Shown: positions 16,751-24,499 of the stretch, piece after piece
Position numbering within the stretch: the first letter of the stretch is position 1
Layout: each line of letters opens with the position of its first letter
NCBI RefSeq assembly: GCF_020873895.1
Contig: NZ_JAHWGT010000042.1
Span: 1-57,009, forward strand
Direction: 5' to 3'
DNA from: Streptomyces sp. DH12
GTDB lineage: Bacteria > Actinomycetota > Actinomycetes > Streptomycetales > Streptomycetaceae
Length of the DNA: 57,009 nucleotides
Translations under genes and position numbers: made by a program
The notes under the pieces: generated by a model
The model's input: only the letters and a program-made list of their open reading frames with translations
Told to the model about the DNA's origin: nothing
Databases searched by the model: none

Positions 16751-18550
16751 GTGACCAGACTTGCGCCTGAGGCCCTGCACGGACAGGACGGACCCGGCGG
16801 GCGCGCCGCCGGGGAGCACGCGGGAGGGCCGACGACGCCCGCGTGGGAGCGACGCCTGCGCCGGTTCGGCCACGTGCCCCGCACCGGGCCGGGGCTGCGG
16901 GAGCGGCTGGTGCCGCCGTACGCGCGCGCCTCGCCGCGGCTGTGGCAGGGGCTCGGGCTGCCGCCGGGGGCGGCGGACCGGCTGCTGCGCCTCGCGCCGT
17001 GGGGCGGGCCGCTGCTGGTGGCGCTGGTCGCCGGGGTGCTGCGGTTCTGGAACCTCGGCTCGCCGCACGCGGTGATATTCGACGAGACGTACTACGCCAA
17101 GGACGCCTGGTCGCTGATCCACCGGGGGTACGAGGGGGCGTGGCCCAAGGACGTCGACGCGACGGTCCTCCAGGACCCGGGTGCCGTCGCCGTCCCGCTG
17201 AACGCCGGGTACGTGGTGCACCCGCCGATGGGCAAGTGGGTCATCGGGCTCGGCGAGTGGTTCTTCGGCTTCGACCCGTTCGGCTGGCGGTTCATGGTCG
17301 CGGTGTGCGGCACCCTGTCGGTGCTGATGCTGTGCCGGATCGGCCGGCGGCTGTTCCGCTCGACGTTCCTCGGCTGCCTGGCGGGCGGTCTGATGGCCGT
17401 CGACGGGCTGCACTTCGTGATGAGCCGCACCGCGCTCCTCGACCAGGTGCTGATGTTCTTCGTGCTGGCGGCGTTCGGCTGCCTGCTGATCGACCGCGAC
17501 CGGGCCCGGTCGCGGCTCGCGCGGGCGCTGCCGGTCGACGCGGACGGGGTGCTGCGGCCGGACGCCCGGGTGGCGGCGACGCTGCGGCTCGGCCGGCGGC
17601 CGTGGCGGCTGGCGGCCGGGGTGATGCTCGGCCTGGCGGCGGCGACGAAGTGGAACGGCCTGTACGTGATGGCCGCGTTCGGACTGCTGACCGTGGCGTG
17701 GGACGTCGGCGCGCGGCGCGTGGCGGGCGCGGAGCGCCCCTTCCGGGCGGTGCTGCGGCGGGACGTGCTGCCGGCGTTCGTGTCGGTGGTGCCGGTGGCG
17801 CTCGCCACGTACGTGGCGTCGTGGACGGGGTGGATCCTGTCGGACCGGGGCTACTACCGGAACTGGGCGACGACGGGCGAGGGCCGCGGCAGTTCCTGGT
17901 CGTGGCTGTTCCCGGAGTGGTGGCGGAGCCTGTGGCACTACGAGTCCGAGGTGTACACCTTCCACGTCAACCTGACGTCGGGCCACACGTACGAGTCGAA
18001 CCCGTGGAGCTGGATCGTCCTCGGCCGCCCCGTGTCGTACTTCTACGAGTCGCCCGCGCAGGGCAAGGACGGCTGCCCCGTCGACGCCGCGGAGAAGTGC
18101 GCCCGCGAGGTCCTGGCGATCGGCACGCCGCTGCTGTGGTGGGCGGGCTGCCTGGCCGTGCTGTACGTGCTGTGGCGCTGGTCGTACCGCCGCGACTGGC
18201 GGGCCGGGGCCATCGCCTGCGGCATCGCGGCCGGGTGGCTGCCGTGGTTCCTGTACCAGGAGCGCACCATCTTCCTGTTCTACGCGGTGGTGTTCGTGCC
18301 CTTCCTGTGCCTGGCGGTCGCGATGATGATCGGCGCGATGGCGGGCCCGGCGGCCGGCCCCCCGGGGCCGGACGGCGTGGTGGACCCGGACGGCCGCGCG
18401 GAGCGGCGGCGCACCATCGGGGCGATCGGCGCGGGCGTGCTCGTCCTGCTGATCGTGTGGAACTTCATCTACTTCTGGCCCCTGTTCACCGGGGAGACGA
18501 TCCCGATGGACGAGTGGCGGTCGCGGATGTGGCTGGATACGTGGGTGTGA
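16751..18550 (+). CDS. pmt: Dolichyl/polyprenyl-phosphate-mannose protein O-mannosyltransferase (GT39)
   Basis: 599 residues with about ten transmembrane helices. The family moves mannose from polyprenyl phosphate mannose to Ser/Thr of exported proteins; in Streptomyces it glycosylates secreted proteins and is required for some phage receptors. The catalytic Asp-Glu pair is in FDETYYAKDAW in the first external loop (about 115). VVHPPMGKW and the conserved loop HYESEVYTFH are also seen. The first 80 residues are a basic cytoplasmic tail. GTG at 16751 chosen from the -10 box 6 nt upstream. Proline-rich and Ser/Thr-rich secreted proteins in this window are possible substrates, but that is inference. 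Confidence 0.93.
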   Translation: MTRLAPEALHGQDGPGGRAAGEHAGGPTTPAWERRLRRFGHVPRTGPGLRERLVPPYARASPRLWQGLGLPPGAADRLLRLAPWGGPLLVALVAGVLRFWNLGSPHAVIFDETYYAKDAWSLIHRGYEGAWPKDVDATVLQDPGAVAVPLNAGYVVHPPMGKWVIGLGEWFFGFDPFGWRFMVAVCGTLSVLMLCRIGRRLFRSTFLGCLAGGLMAVDGLHFVMSRTALLDQVLMFFVLAAFGCLLIDRDRARSRLARALPVDADGVLRPDARVAATLRLGRRPWRLAAGVMLGLAAATKWNGLYVMAAFGLLTVAWDVGARRVAGAERPFRAVLRRDVLPAFVSVVPVALATYVASWTGWILSDRGYYRNWATTGEGRGSSWSWLFPEWWRSLWHYESEVYTFHVNLTSGHTYESNPWSWIVLGRPVSYFYESPAQGKDGCPVDAAEKCAREVLAIGTPLLWWAGCLAVLYVLWRWSYRRDWRAGAIACGIAAGWLPWFLYQERTIFLFYAVVFVPFLCLAVAMMIGAMAGPAAGPPGPDGVVDPDGRAERRRTIGAIGAGVLVLLIVWNFIYFWPLFTGETIPMDEWRSRMWLDTWV

Positions 18551-18606
18551 GCGCTTCCGTTTGATTCCGTTCGGATAACAGGCGTCCGGTGTGTCGTCGT
18601 GGCGCG

Positions 18607-18645
18607 TAGGGTTCTCCCAGGGGCTCCTTGAACACGTTCAAGGAG
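18607..18645 (+). promoter_or_regulatory. -10 box plus 10-bp inverted repeat upstream of the PBP gene
   Basis: A likely -10 TAGGGT (18607-18612) precedes a perfect inverted repeat: CTCCTTGAAC (18624-18633), two bases, then GTTCAAGGAG (18636-18645). The repeat falls at the expected transcription start or early leader, about 30 nt before the ATG. It could be an operator or an mRNA hairpin. Confidence 0.5.
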
Positions 18646-18673
18646 AAGTGTCACCGGAGGGGGAGACCGCGGG

Positions 18674-20299
18674 ATGCGGAGTGGGACGAAAGTGGCGATC
18701 GTCGGCGGCGTCTTCGCCGTCGCCGTCGGCGGCGTCGGGTACGGGGCGGTCAACGTCTGGAACGGGGTGACCGGCGGGACGACCACCGCCACGTCGCACG
18801 CCGGGACGCCGCGCAAGACCGGCCCGGTCACCGCCGAGGAGACCGAGGCCGCCGCGGCGGGCTTCCTCGCCGCGTGGGCGGCGGGGGACGCCGAGAAGGC
18901 CGCCGGCTTCACCAACGACCCGGCGAGCGCGCGGACGGCCCTGTCCGCCTACCGCACCGCGACCCACGTCGGCGGCATGAAGGCCGTCGCGGGCACGCCG
19001 TCGGGGACGGCGGTGCCGTTCACGGTGAGCGGGGTCGTCTCCTACGACGGCGTCCGCGTCCCGTGGACGTACGCGTCGCAGCTGACCGTGGTGCGCGGGC
19101 TGACCACCGGCGAGCCGCGCGTCGACTGGCGGGCCTCCGTGCTGCACCCGCAGCTGAAGGACGGCGAGTCGCTGAAGGTCACGGCCGCCGGGCCGCCCGC
19201 CGTCAAGGCCCTGGACCGCTCCGGCGCCGAACTGACGGTGGAGCGCTACCCGTCGCTGGCGCCCGTCCTGGACGAGCTGCGCAAGCGGTACGGCACCGAG
19301 GCCGGCGGCACGCCCGGCGTCGAACTGGTCGTCTCCGGCGAGGGCGACGCGGCGGACCGCACCCTGCTCACCCTGCGGAAGGGCAAGCCCGGCGAGGTCC
19401 GCACGACGCTGGACGCCGGGGTGCAGGCCGCGGCGGAGAAGGCCGTCAAGCGGTTCCCCGAGTCGTCGGTCGCCGCCGTCAGCGCCGGCACCGGGGAGAT
19501 ACGGGCGGTCGCCAACAACCGCAAGGACGGCTGGAACGCCGCGTTCCTCGGCCGGCAGGCCCCCGGCTCCACCATGAAGATCGTCACGGCGGCGCTGCTG
19601 CTGGAGAAGGGCCTGGTGGGCGCCGACAAGCCGGCCGAGTGCCCGAAGGAGGCGATGTACCAGGGCCGCACGTTCCACAACCTCGACCACTTCTCCATCG
19701 AGGGCGGGACGTTCACGCGCAGCTTCGCCCGCTCCTGCAACACCGCCTTCGTCAAGCTCATCGACGACGCCCGGGACGACGCCGCGCTGGGCAAGGAGGC
19801 CCGGGACGTCTTCGGCATCGGCCTCGAATGGCGGACGGGCGTGCCCACCTTCGACGGGTCCGTCCCGGCCGAGAGCGGCGGGGAGGCCGCCGCCCAGTAC
19901 ATCGGCCAGGGCACGATCCAGATGAACGCCCTGAACATCGCCTCCGTCACGGCCACGGCGAAGGCCGGCACCTTCCGGCAGCCGGTCCTCGTGCCGCGCT
20001 CCCTGGACGACCGGGAGATCGCCACCGCCGCCCGCTCCCTGGACGCCTCGGCCGCCCGCCAGCTGCGCGACATGATGCGCGCCACGGCCACCAACGGCAC
20101 CGCCGCAGCGGCGATGGCCGGCGTCGGCGGCGACAAGGGCGCCAAGACCGGCTCCGCGGAGGTCGCCGACCAGGGCGTCGCCAACAGCTGGTTCGCGGGG
20201 TTCGCGGACGACCTGGCGGCGGCCGCCGTGGTCCAGGCCGCCGGCCACGGCGGCGACGCGGCGGGCCCGCTCGTCGCGTCGGTACTCAACGCCCGGTGA
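18674..20299 (+). CDS. Penicillin-binding transpeptidase (class B-like, NTF2-like N-domain)
   Basis: 541 residues. One N-terminal signal/transmembrane helix (about 5-27), an NTF2-like MecA_N-type domain (about 50-160), then a transpeptidase domain. All three active-site motifs are present: S299-T-M-K302, S354-C-N356 and K491-T-G493. It cross-links peptidoglycan outside the membrane. ATG start with GGAGG-GGGAG about 8-14 nt upstream. It follows pmt by 123 bp but has its own promoter-like region. Related Streptomyces PBPs next to an SsgA-like gene are development-linked; here an SsgA-like gene lies 7 kb away. Confidence 0.92.
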   Translation: MRSGTKVAIVGGVFAVAVGGVGYGAVNVWNGVTGGTTTATSHAGTPRKTGPVTAEETEAAAAGFLAAWAAGDAEKAAGFTNDPASARTALSAYRTATHVGGMKAVAGTPSGTAVPFTVSGVVSYDGVRVPWTYASQLTVVRGLTTGEPRVDWRASVLHPQLKDGESLKVTAAGPPAVKALDRSGAELTVERYPSLAPVLDELRKRYGTEAGGTPGVELVVSGEGDAADRTLLTLRKGKPGEVRTTLDAGVQAAAEKAVKRFPESSVAAVSAGTGEIRAVANNRKDGWNAAFLGRQAPGSTMKIVTAALLLEKGLVGADKPAECPKEAMYQGRTFHNLDHFSIEGGTFTRSFARSCNTAFVKLIDDARDDAALGKEARDVFGIGLEWRTGVPTFDGSVPAESGGEAAAQYIGQGTIQMNALNIASVTATAKAGTFRQPVLVPRSLDDREIATAARSLDASAARQLRDMMRATATNGTAAAAMAGVGGDKGAKTGSAEVADQGVANSWFAGFADDLAAAAVVQAAGHGGDAAGPLVASVLNAR

Positions 20300-20434
20300 C
20301 GGCGGGTCGCGCGGCCGCACGACGCCGGCTGGGCAGGACCGACGGGACGGGTGAGCGGAGCGCTTCGGCTCGCCGCGCGTGGTGGCGGGGCTGACGGCGC
20401 TGGGGCGCCGGCCCGACGCCGCACGCGGCGTGAG

Positions 20435-20458
20435 CCGCTCCGCCGGCCGGCGGAGCGG
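20435..20458 (+). terminator. Inverted repeat with two adjacent 12-base arms
   Basis: CCGCTCCGCCGG and CCGGCGGAGCGG abut exactly, about 135 bp past the PBP stop. A second short hairpin (20416-20431) lies just before it. Probable terminator of the PBP transcript, or an operator. Confidence 0.45.
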
Positions 20459-20504
20459 GCCTTCCCGACGGCGAAAACCCTTCGTGCCGCCGGCCGTACC
20501 GGGC

Positions 20505-20510
20505 TAGCCT
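20505..20510 (+). promoter_or_regulatory. -10 box TAGCCT of the DUF4180 gene
   Basis: TAGCCT ends 7 nt before the ATG at 20518; no ribosome binding site fits between. Leaderless layout. Confidence 0.45.
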
Positions 20511-20517
20511 CGCGCCC

Positions 20518-20895
20518 ATGACCACCACCCCGACCCCCGTCCTGCGGACGATCCACGGCGTACCGGTGTGGGTGTGCCCGGCGGAGGGCTCCCCCGTCGC
20601 CACCGAGCAGGACGCCCTGGACCTGATCGGTGACGCCGGCTACCACGGCGCCCGGTGGGTCGTCGTCCCCGTCGAGCGTCTCGACGGGGCGTTCTTCCGC
20701 CTGCGCACGGGCGTGGCGGGCGGCATCGTCGGCAAGTTCGCCAACTACCGCATGGGACTCGTGGTCCTCGGTGACGTCTCCGCCCACACGGCGGACAGTG
20801 ACGCGCTGCGCGACTTCGTCCGCGAGTGCGACCGCGGCACGCAGACCTGGTTCGTACCCGACCTCGACGCCCTGCGCGAACGCCTGGCCGGCTGA
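20518..20895 (+). CDS. DUF4180 family protein
   Basis: 125 residues matching the short DUF4180 pattern: DALDLIGDAGYHGARWVVVPVERL, then FFRLRTGVAGGIVGKFANYRMGLVVLGD, and a C-terminal DFVRECDRGTQTWFVPD. The fold is probably STAS- or DUF3124-like alpha/beta. No catalytic residues and no known biochemical role. Probably leaderless. It borders the accessory island that follows. Confidence 0.85.
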   Translation: MTTTPTPVLRTIHGVPVWVCPAEGSPVATEQDALDLIGDAGYHGARWVVVPVERLDGAFFRLRTGVAGGIVGKFANYRMGLVVLGDVSAHTADSDALRDFVRECDRGTQTWFVPDLDALRERLAG

Positions 20896-20987
20896 ACCGC
20901 CCGGCCGGCTCCGGGCAGCGCCGTGGACCGCCGCGCGGGTAGCGCGACGGCCATCGCACACCCTCCATACCGCGGCCCAGGACGGGG

Positions 20988-21248
20988 TCAGCCCTCGGCG
21001 GGCGCGCAGCGCGGGCAGCGGCAGGGCGGCCAGACGCCCGACATCAGCGGGGGCAGCCGGTCCGTGGCCCGGTAGGCGCGCGGCGCGGACCAGGTACGGC
21101 CCCCGTCCCGCGACACCCGCAGGGTGAGCAGCGGGGCCGCCCCCGCATCCGGCCGGGCACCCTTGGCGCGCCCACCCGGCGCACCGACCGGATCGGGCAC
21201 GGGCTGCGAGGGGCGGGCCGAGGGGCCGGTGGGGGTCGTGTTGGGCAT
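20988..21248 (-). CDS. Small CxCPxC protein linked to an XRE module (copy A)
   Basis: 86 residues. The N-terminal half is Pro/Ala-rich; the C-terminal half carries LLTLRVSRDGGRTWS and then PPLMSGVWPPCRCPRC, a CxCxxC cluster suited to metal binding. A frameshifted relative lies at 42995-43190. ATG at 21248 preferred over a TTG six codons upstream because TAGCGT lies 7 nt before the ATG. It is divergent from the DUF6879/XRE pair. I know the type only as a small streptomycete protein of unknown function found next to XRE regulators. Confidence 0.65.
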   Translation of the reverse strand: MPNTTPTGPSARPSQPVPDPVGAPGGRAKGARPDAGAAPLLTLRVSRDGGRTWSAPRAYRATDRLPPLMSGVWPPCRCPRCAPAEG

Positions 21249-21255
21249 GAAAGCG

Positions 21256-21261
21256 ACGCTA
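21256..21261 (-). promoter_or_regulatory. -10 box TAGCGT of the small CxCPxC gene
   Basis: TAGCGT on the minus strand ends 7 nt before the ATG. The same hexamer sits 8 nt before the start of the related module at 42792. The -35 is weak. Confidence 0.45.
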
Positions 21262-21289
21262 GGCAAGCGGAGTTGGTCGGAGCCACGCG

Positions 21290-21357
21290 ATGTTCTCGCA
21301 TGTTCTCAGCGCAGGGGACGATGAGCGTTGATGGTCTCTTCTGTTCTGGGTGAACAG
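21290..21357. promoter_or_regulatory. Cluster of TGTTC half-sites, probable XRE operator
   Basis: ATGTTCTC occurs at 21290-21297 and 21300-21307, exactly one helical turn apart. A looser copy ATGGTCTC lies at 21331-21338. A perfect inverted repeat CTGTTC-N5-GAACAG is at 21341-21357. All fall between the divergent small gene and the DUF6879 gene, the expected place for the regulator encoded at 22191 to bind. Confidence 0.5.
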
Positions 21358-21420
21358 GTACCGTCGGTGCCCCGCTTCCGGCACCCTGACGATCAGTCGA
21401 ACCCACCGGAGGAGTCCTTC

Positions 21421-22173
21421 ATGGCACGACGCTTACGCTTCAACGGCACTGGTAGCGGGGAGGGTGGTTGTCCCAGCATCCACGAGGACCAGGACAGCGG
21501 CGAGATCATCGTCCACGGCCCACCCCTGACCGACCCCGAGAACATCACCCAGTTGCGGCACCTGTCACCGGGAGAGGTGCCGATCGTCGTTCCCCGCGCA
21601 CTGCTCGTGGACTTCGGACCCAAGGAAGTGACCCGGGTGCCCCGCATCATCGACCTCGAAGCGTTCGGCAAGCTCTTCGAGGTGTTCGAGCACACGGCCT
21701 GGCGACTGGAGACGCGGCGGCGGTTCGCGTCGGACGAGGCCACGGACACCTACGCCCAGTTCATCCGGGGAGAAGCACCGTCCTGGGACCTCAACAGTCG
21801 GTGGGCGAAGACCATCCGGGAGAAGACCTCGGGTGGGGCGACGGTCGGCCGGGTGCGCGTGGTCGACCGGCCCCCGACACCCGGGCAGCGCTACCTCCTC
21901 GCGCACGCGGAGAAGAACACGGCGATCGGGGAGGACATCCGCAACATGTGGCGGGACGAGGCCGACCGCCTCGACCTGCCTGCTGAGGATTTCTGGATCT
22001 TCGACTCCCGTCTGGTCGCGCTGCTCCGCTTCGACAACGAGGACAACCTGGTCGACGTGGAGCTGATCACCGAGCCGGCGGAGGTCGTCCGTTACGCCCA
22101 ACTCCGGGACCGTGCCTGGCACTACGCCGTACGGTACGAGGCGTTCGCCGCGGAGGTCGCGGCGCTCGGCTAG
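21421..22173 (+). CDS. DUF6879 family protein with N-terminal GTGSGEGGCP domain; TTA codon
   Basis: 250 residues. The N-terminal 60 residues (RFNGTGSGEGGCPSIHED ... VPRALLVDFG) look like a small protein that I recall as a separate gene in related clusters. From residue about 70 (IIDLEAFGKLFEVFEHTAWRLETRRR) the sequence is DUF6879. The fifth codon is TTA (21433-21435), the rare leucine codon read by bldA tRNA, so expression may depend on development. Start ATG follows GGAGGAG by about 7 nt. Codon use is visibly less GC-rich than flanking genes. It lies 17 bp before an XRE/DUF5753 regulator; such pairs are described as TA-like systems. Biochemical role unknown. Confidence 0.8.
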   Translation: MARRLRFNGTGSGEGGCPSIHEDQDSGEIIVHGPPLTDPENITQLRHLSPGEVPIVVPRALLVDFGPKEVTRVPRIIDLEAFGKLFEVFEHTAWRLETRRRFASDEATDTYAQFIRGEAPSWDLNSRWAKTIREKTSGGATVGRVRVVDRPPTPGQRYLLAHAEKNTAIGEDIRNMWRDEADRLDLPAEDFWIFDSRLVALLRFDNEDNLVDVELITEPAEVVRYAQLRDRAWHYAVRYEAFAAEVAALG

Positions 22174-22190
22174 GGAGTTACCGTGTACCG

Positions 22191-23042
22191 GTGAGCACCG
22201 ACTTCCAGCAGGCGCGCAGGGCCCTCGGAGCGAGACTCAAGGAGCTGCGCGAGGCCGGTCCCCATGGTCGGCTCACCGGTACCGTCCTCGCGGGTCGGTT
22301 GGGCTGGCCGCACTCAAAGGTCTACAAACTGGAGAACGGCCGCCAGACCGCGTCGCTCGAGGACCTGCGTGCCTGGTGTGAGGCCGTCGGAGCACCCGAC
22401 GCGCTGGAGGAGCTTCGCGCGCGGCTCAGCGGGCTTGAGTCCCACCAGCGGTCGTGGCGCCGGCAACTGGCCGCCGGGCACCGTCCCGTGCAGGAGGCTC
22501 ACAACCAGGCCCACGCCGATGCCTCGGTACTGCGCGCGTGGGAGTCCTCGTGGGTCGTGGGAGTTCTCCAGACACCTGACTACGCCCGGTCCGTCCTGTC
22601 CCGCTTCGCCGAACTCCACCGCTCGCAGCGGGATGTCGAGGAGGCGGTCCGCAGCCGCATGAAGCGGCAGGAGGGCCTGTACGACGCGCGCAGGCGGTAC
22701 CACGTCCTTCTCTGGGAAGGCGTACTGCACTCCCGTATCTGTCCGCCGTCCGTCCTGGCGGCACAACTCGACCGACTCAGTGGTGTGATCGGGCTCGACA
22801 CCGTGGAACTCGGCGTCGTCCCGTTCGGTGCCGCGTTGAAGATTCCACCCGGTGTGGGGTTCTGGATCTACGACGACAGGCAGGTGGTCGTCGAGACGTG
22901 GCACGCCGAGCTGTGGCTGGACGACGAGGACAGCGTCCGGACGCACACACGCGTCTGGCGCACCCTGCGGGAGTCGGCCGTCTTCGGTGGCGAGGCGCAG
23001 CGCGTCATCCACGAGGCCCGCCGGGCGCTGGACGTGCGCTGA
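22191..23042 (+). CDS. XRE-family regulator with DUF5753 (Scr1-type)
   Basis: 283 residues. An N-terminal helix-turn-helix (about 8-60, with GRLGWPHSKVYKLENGRQT) is followed by DUF5753 (about 90-275), starting near WESSWVVGVLQTPDYAR, with RRYHVLLWEGVL and the typical VVVETWHAELWLDDEDSV segment. This architecture is the Scr1-like antitoxin-type regulator of actinobacteria, usually with a DUF397 partner; here the partner is the DUF6879 fusion immediately upstream. GTG start, 17 bp after the neighbour's stop; TACCGT ends 6 nt before it, so an internal leaderless transcript is possible. Confidence 0.88.
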   Translation: MSTDFQQARRALGARLKELREAGPHGRLTGTVLAGRLGWPHSKVYKLENGRQTASLEDLRAWCEAVGAPDALEELRARLSGLESHQRSWRRQLAAGHRPVQEAHNQAHADASVLRAWESSWVVGVLQTPDYARSVLSRFAELHRSQRDVEEAVRSRMKRQEGLYDARRRYHVLLWEGVLHSRICPPSVLAAQLDRLSGVIGLDTVELGVVPFGAALKIPPGVGFWIYDDRQVVVETWHAELWLDDEDSVRTHTRVWRTLRESAVFGGEAQRVIHEARRALDVR

Positions 23043-23095
23043 GTCGGTGTGAGGGACAGTCGACGTGGCGGAGCGGTCGACGTGGCGGAGGAGGT

Positions 23096-23296
23096 CTACC
23101 GCAGCCGGTATTCGGCGTGCGGGGTCGCACGGGCCCAGACCGTCTCGAAGGCGGTCGCGCACAGGTGCGCCACCGCTGGGTCGGTGACGTACTCCTCGCC
23201 CAGCATGTCGCCGTTACCCGCGAAGTGGTTGAAGAGCACCGTCCCCCCTCGGTACCTCCGGGAAGGGCTGCTGGTGCGAGGCGACGACTGCACCAC
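23096..23296 (-). pseudogene. Remnant of a DUF6879-like C-terminus
   Basis: Only the last 50 residues look protein-like: GGTVLFNHFAGNGDMLGEEY ... ATAFETVWARATPHAEYRLR, ending in TAG. The pattern (hydrophobic strand, D/G turn, VTDPAV, AxxFETVW, PHAEYR) resembles C-termini of DUF6879-type proteins. The N-terminal portion is absent; sequence 5' of it is Ser/Arg-rich and then runs into the stop of the serine hydrolase gene. Probably the residue of a second module member. Confidence 0.4.
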
Positions 23297-23320
23297 AAGC
23301 CCGCCCCGGGCGTCCGAGCC

Positions 23321-24496
23321 CTACTCGATCGAGCGGCGTACCGCGCGGATCAGGGCCTGGGCGCGAGGGTCGGCGGTGACGCCCCTGCGCATGCCGTTGG
23401 TGACGTAGCCCAGGGCGGTGCCCGACTCGGGGTCGGCGAAGGCGAGGGCGCCGCCGCGGCCCGGGTGGCCGAAGGAGCCGGGGCCGAGCAGCGGGGACGC
23501 GGAGCCGTGCAGCATGTAGCCGAGGCCGAAGCGGGTGGCGACGACCAGGACGCGGTCGGGTCCTGCGGACTCCTCGGTGCGGGCCATGGCGAGGGTCGCG
23601 GGGGCGAACAGGCGGTGGCCGTCGACGGGGCCGATGAGGGAGGCGTAGAAGCGGGCCAGGGCGCGGGCCGTGGCGATGCCGCCGGAGCCGGGCAGGCCGG
23701 CGGCGCGGTACGCGGGGTCGTTCTCGTCGGGTACGGGGTCGATGACGGCGAAGGCGCGCCGGGTCAGCGACCGCTCGTCCTTGTACGCCTGCGCCACCGC
23801 CCGCTTCGGGCGCAGGACCAGCCCGCCGGTGGCGGCGGCCGGGGGTTCGGCGAGGCGGCCGACGCGGCCGATGCGGTGGGCCTCGTCCGGCGGCAGGCCG
23901 AGCCACAGGTCGAGGCCGAGGGGGCGGGCGACCTCCTCGGCTATCCAGCGGCCGATGGGCCGGCCGGTGACGCGGCGTACGAGCGTCGCCAGGAGCCAGC
24001 TGTAGGTGTGGGCGTGGTAGCCGTGGTCGGTGCCGGGTTCCCACGCGGGGGCCTGGGCGGCGACGGCGGCGGCCGCCCGCTCGAAGTCCCGGTCGGCGTC
24101 GAGGGCGTCGGCGGGCGGCAGGGGCGTGTCGAGGACGGGGACGCCGGCGCGGTGGGCGAGGAGGTGGCGGACCAGTGTCCGCTCCTTGCCGGCGGCCTTG
24201 TACTCGGGCCAGTACGTGCCGACGGGCGCGTCGAGGTCGAGCTGGCCGCGCTGGTGCAGGAGGAGGGGGACGGCGGCGGCGACGCCCTTCGTCACCGAGC
24301 GGACGATCTGCGCGGTGTCGACGGCCCAGGGGGCCGTGCCGTCGACGTCGCGGGTGCCGGCCCACAGGTCGACGACCTTGCGGCCGTCCCGGTACACCGC
24401 GACGGCGGCGCCGCGCTCGCCCCGCTGGTCAAAGTTGCGCGTGAACGCGTCCCTCACCGGCTCGAAGCCGGGGTCCACCGTGCCCTGGACGTCCAC
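23321..24496 (-). CDS. Serine hydrolase, class C beta-lactamase/esterase family
   Basis: 391 residues without a signal peptide, so probably cytoplasmic. Nucleophile motif S67-V-T-K70 and a second motif at HTYSW, where the family usually has YxN/YxS. Family members are esterases or D-amino peptidases rather than true beta-lactamases. GTG start 3 nt after the stop of the ATPase gene, with GGGAGAG upstream, so it is the last gene of the metal-transporter operon. Its role there is unclear. Confidence 0.87.
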   Translation of the reverse strand: MDVQGTVDPGFEPVRDAFTRNFDQRGERGAAVAVYRDGRKVVDLWAGTRDVDGTAPWAVDTAQIVRSVTKGVAAAVPLLLHQRGQLDLDAPVGTYWPEYKAAGKERTLVRHLLAHRAGVPVLDTPLPPADALDADRDFERAAAAVAAQAPAWEPGTDHGYHAHTYSWLLATLVRRVTGRPIGRWIAEEVARPLGLDLWLGLPPDEAHRIGRVGRLAEPPAAATGGLVLRPKRAVAQAYKDERSLTRRAFAVIDPVPDENDPAYRAAGLPGSGGIATARALARFYASLIGPVDGHRLFAPATLAMARTEESAGPDRVLVVATRFGLGYMLHGSASPLLGPGSFGHPGRGGALAFADPESGTALGYVTNGMRRGVTADPRAQALIRAVRRSIE

Positions 24497-24499
24497 TGT

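Noticed and set aside
23321-24496. True beta-lactamase conferring resistance
   Set aside because: There is no signal peptide, and the second and third active-site motifs deviate from class C enzymes; an esterase-like role is more likely.
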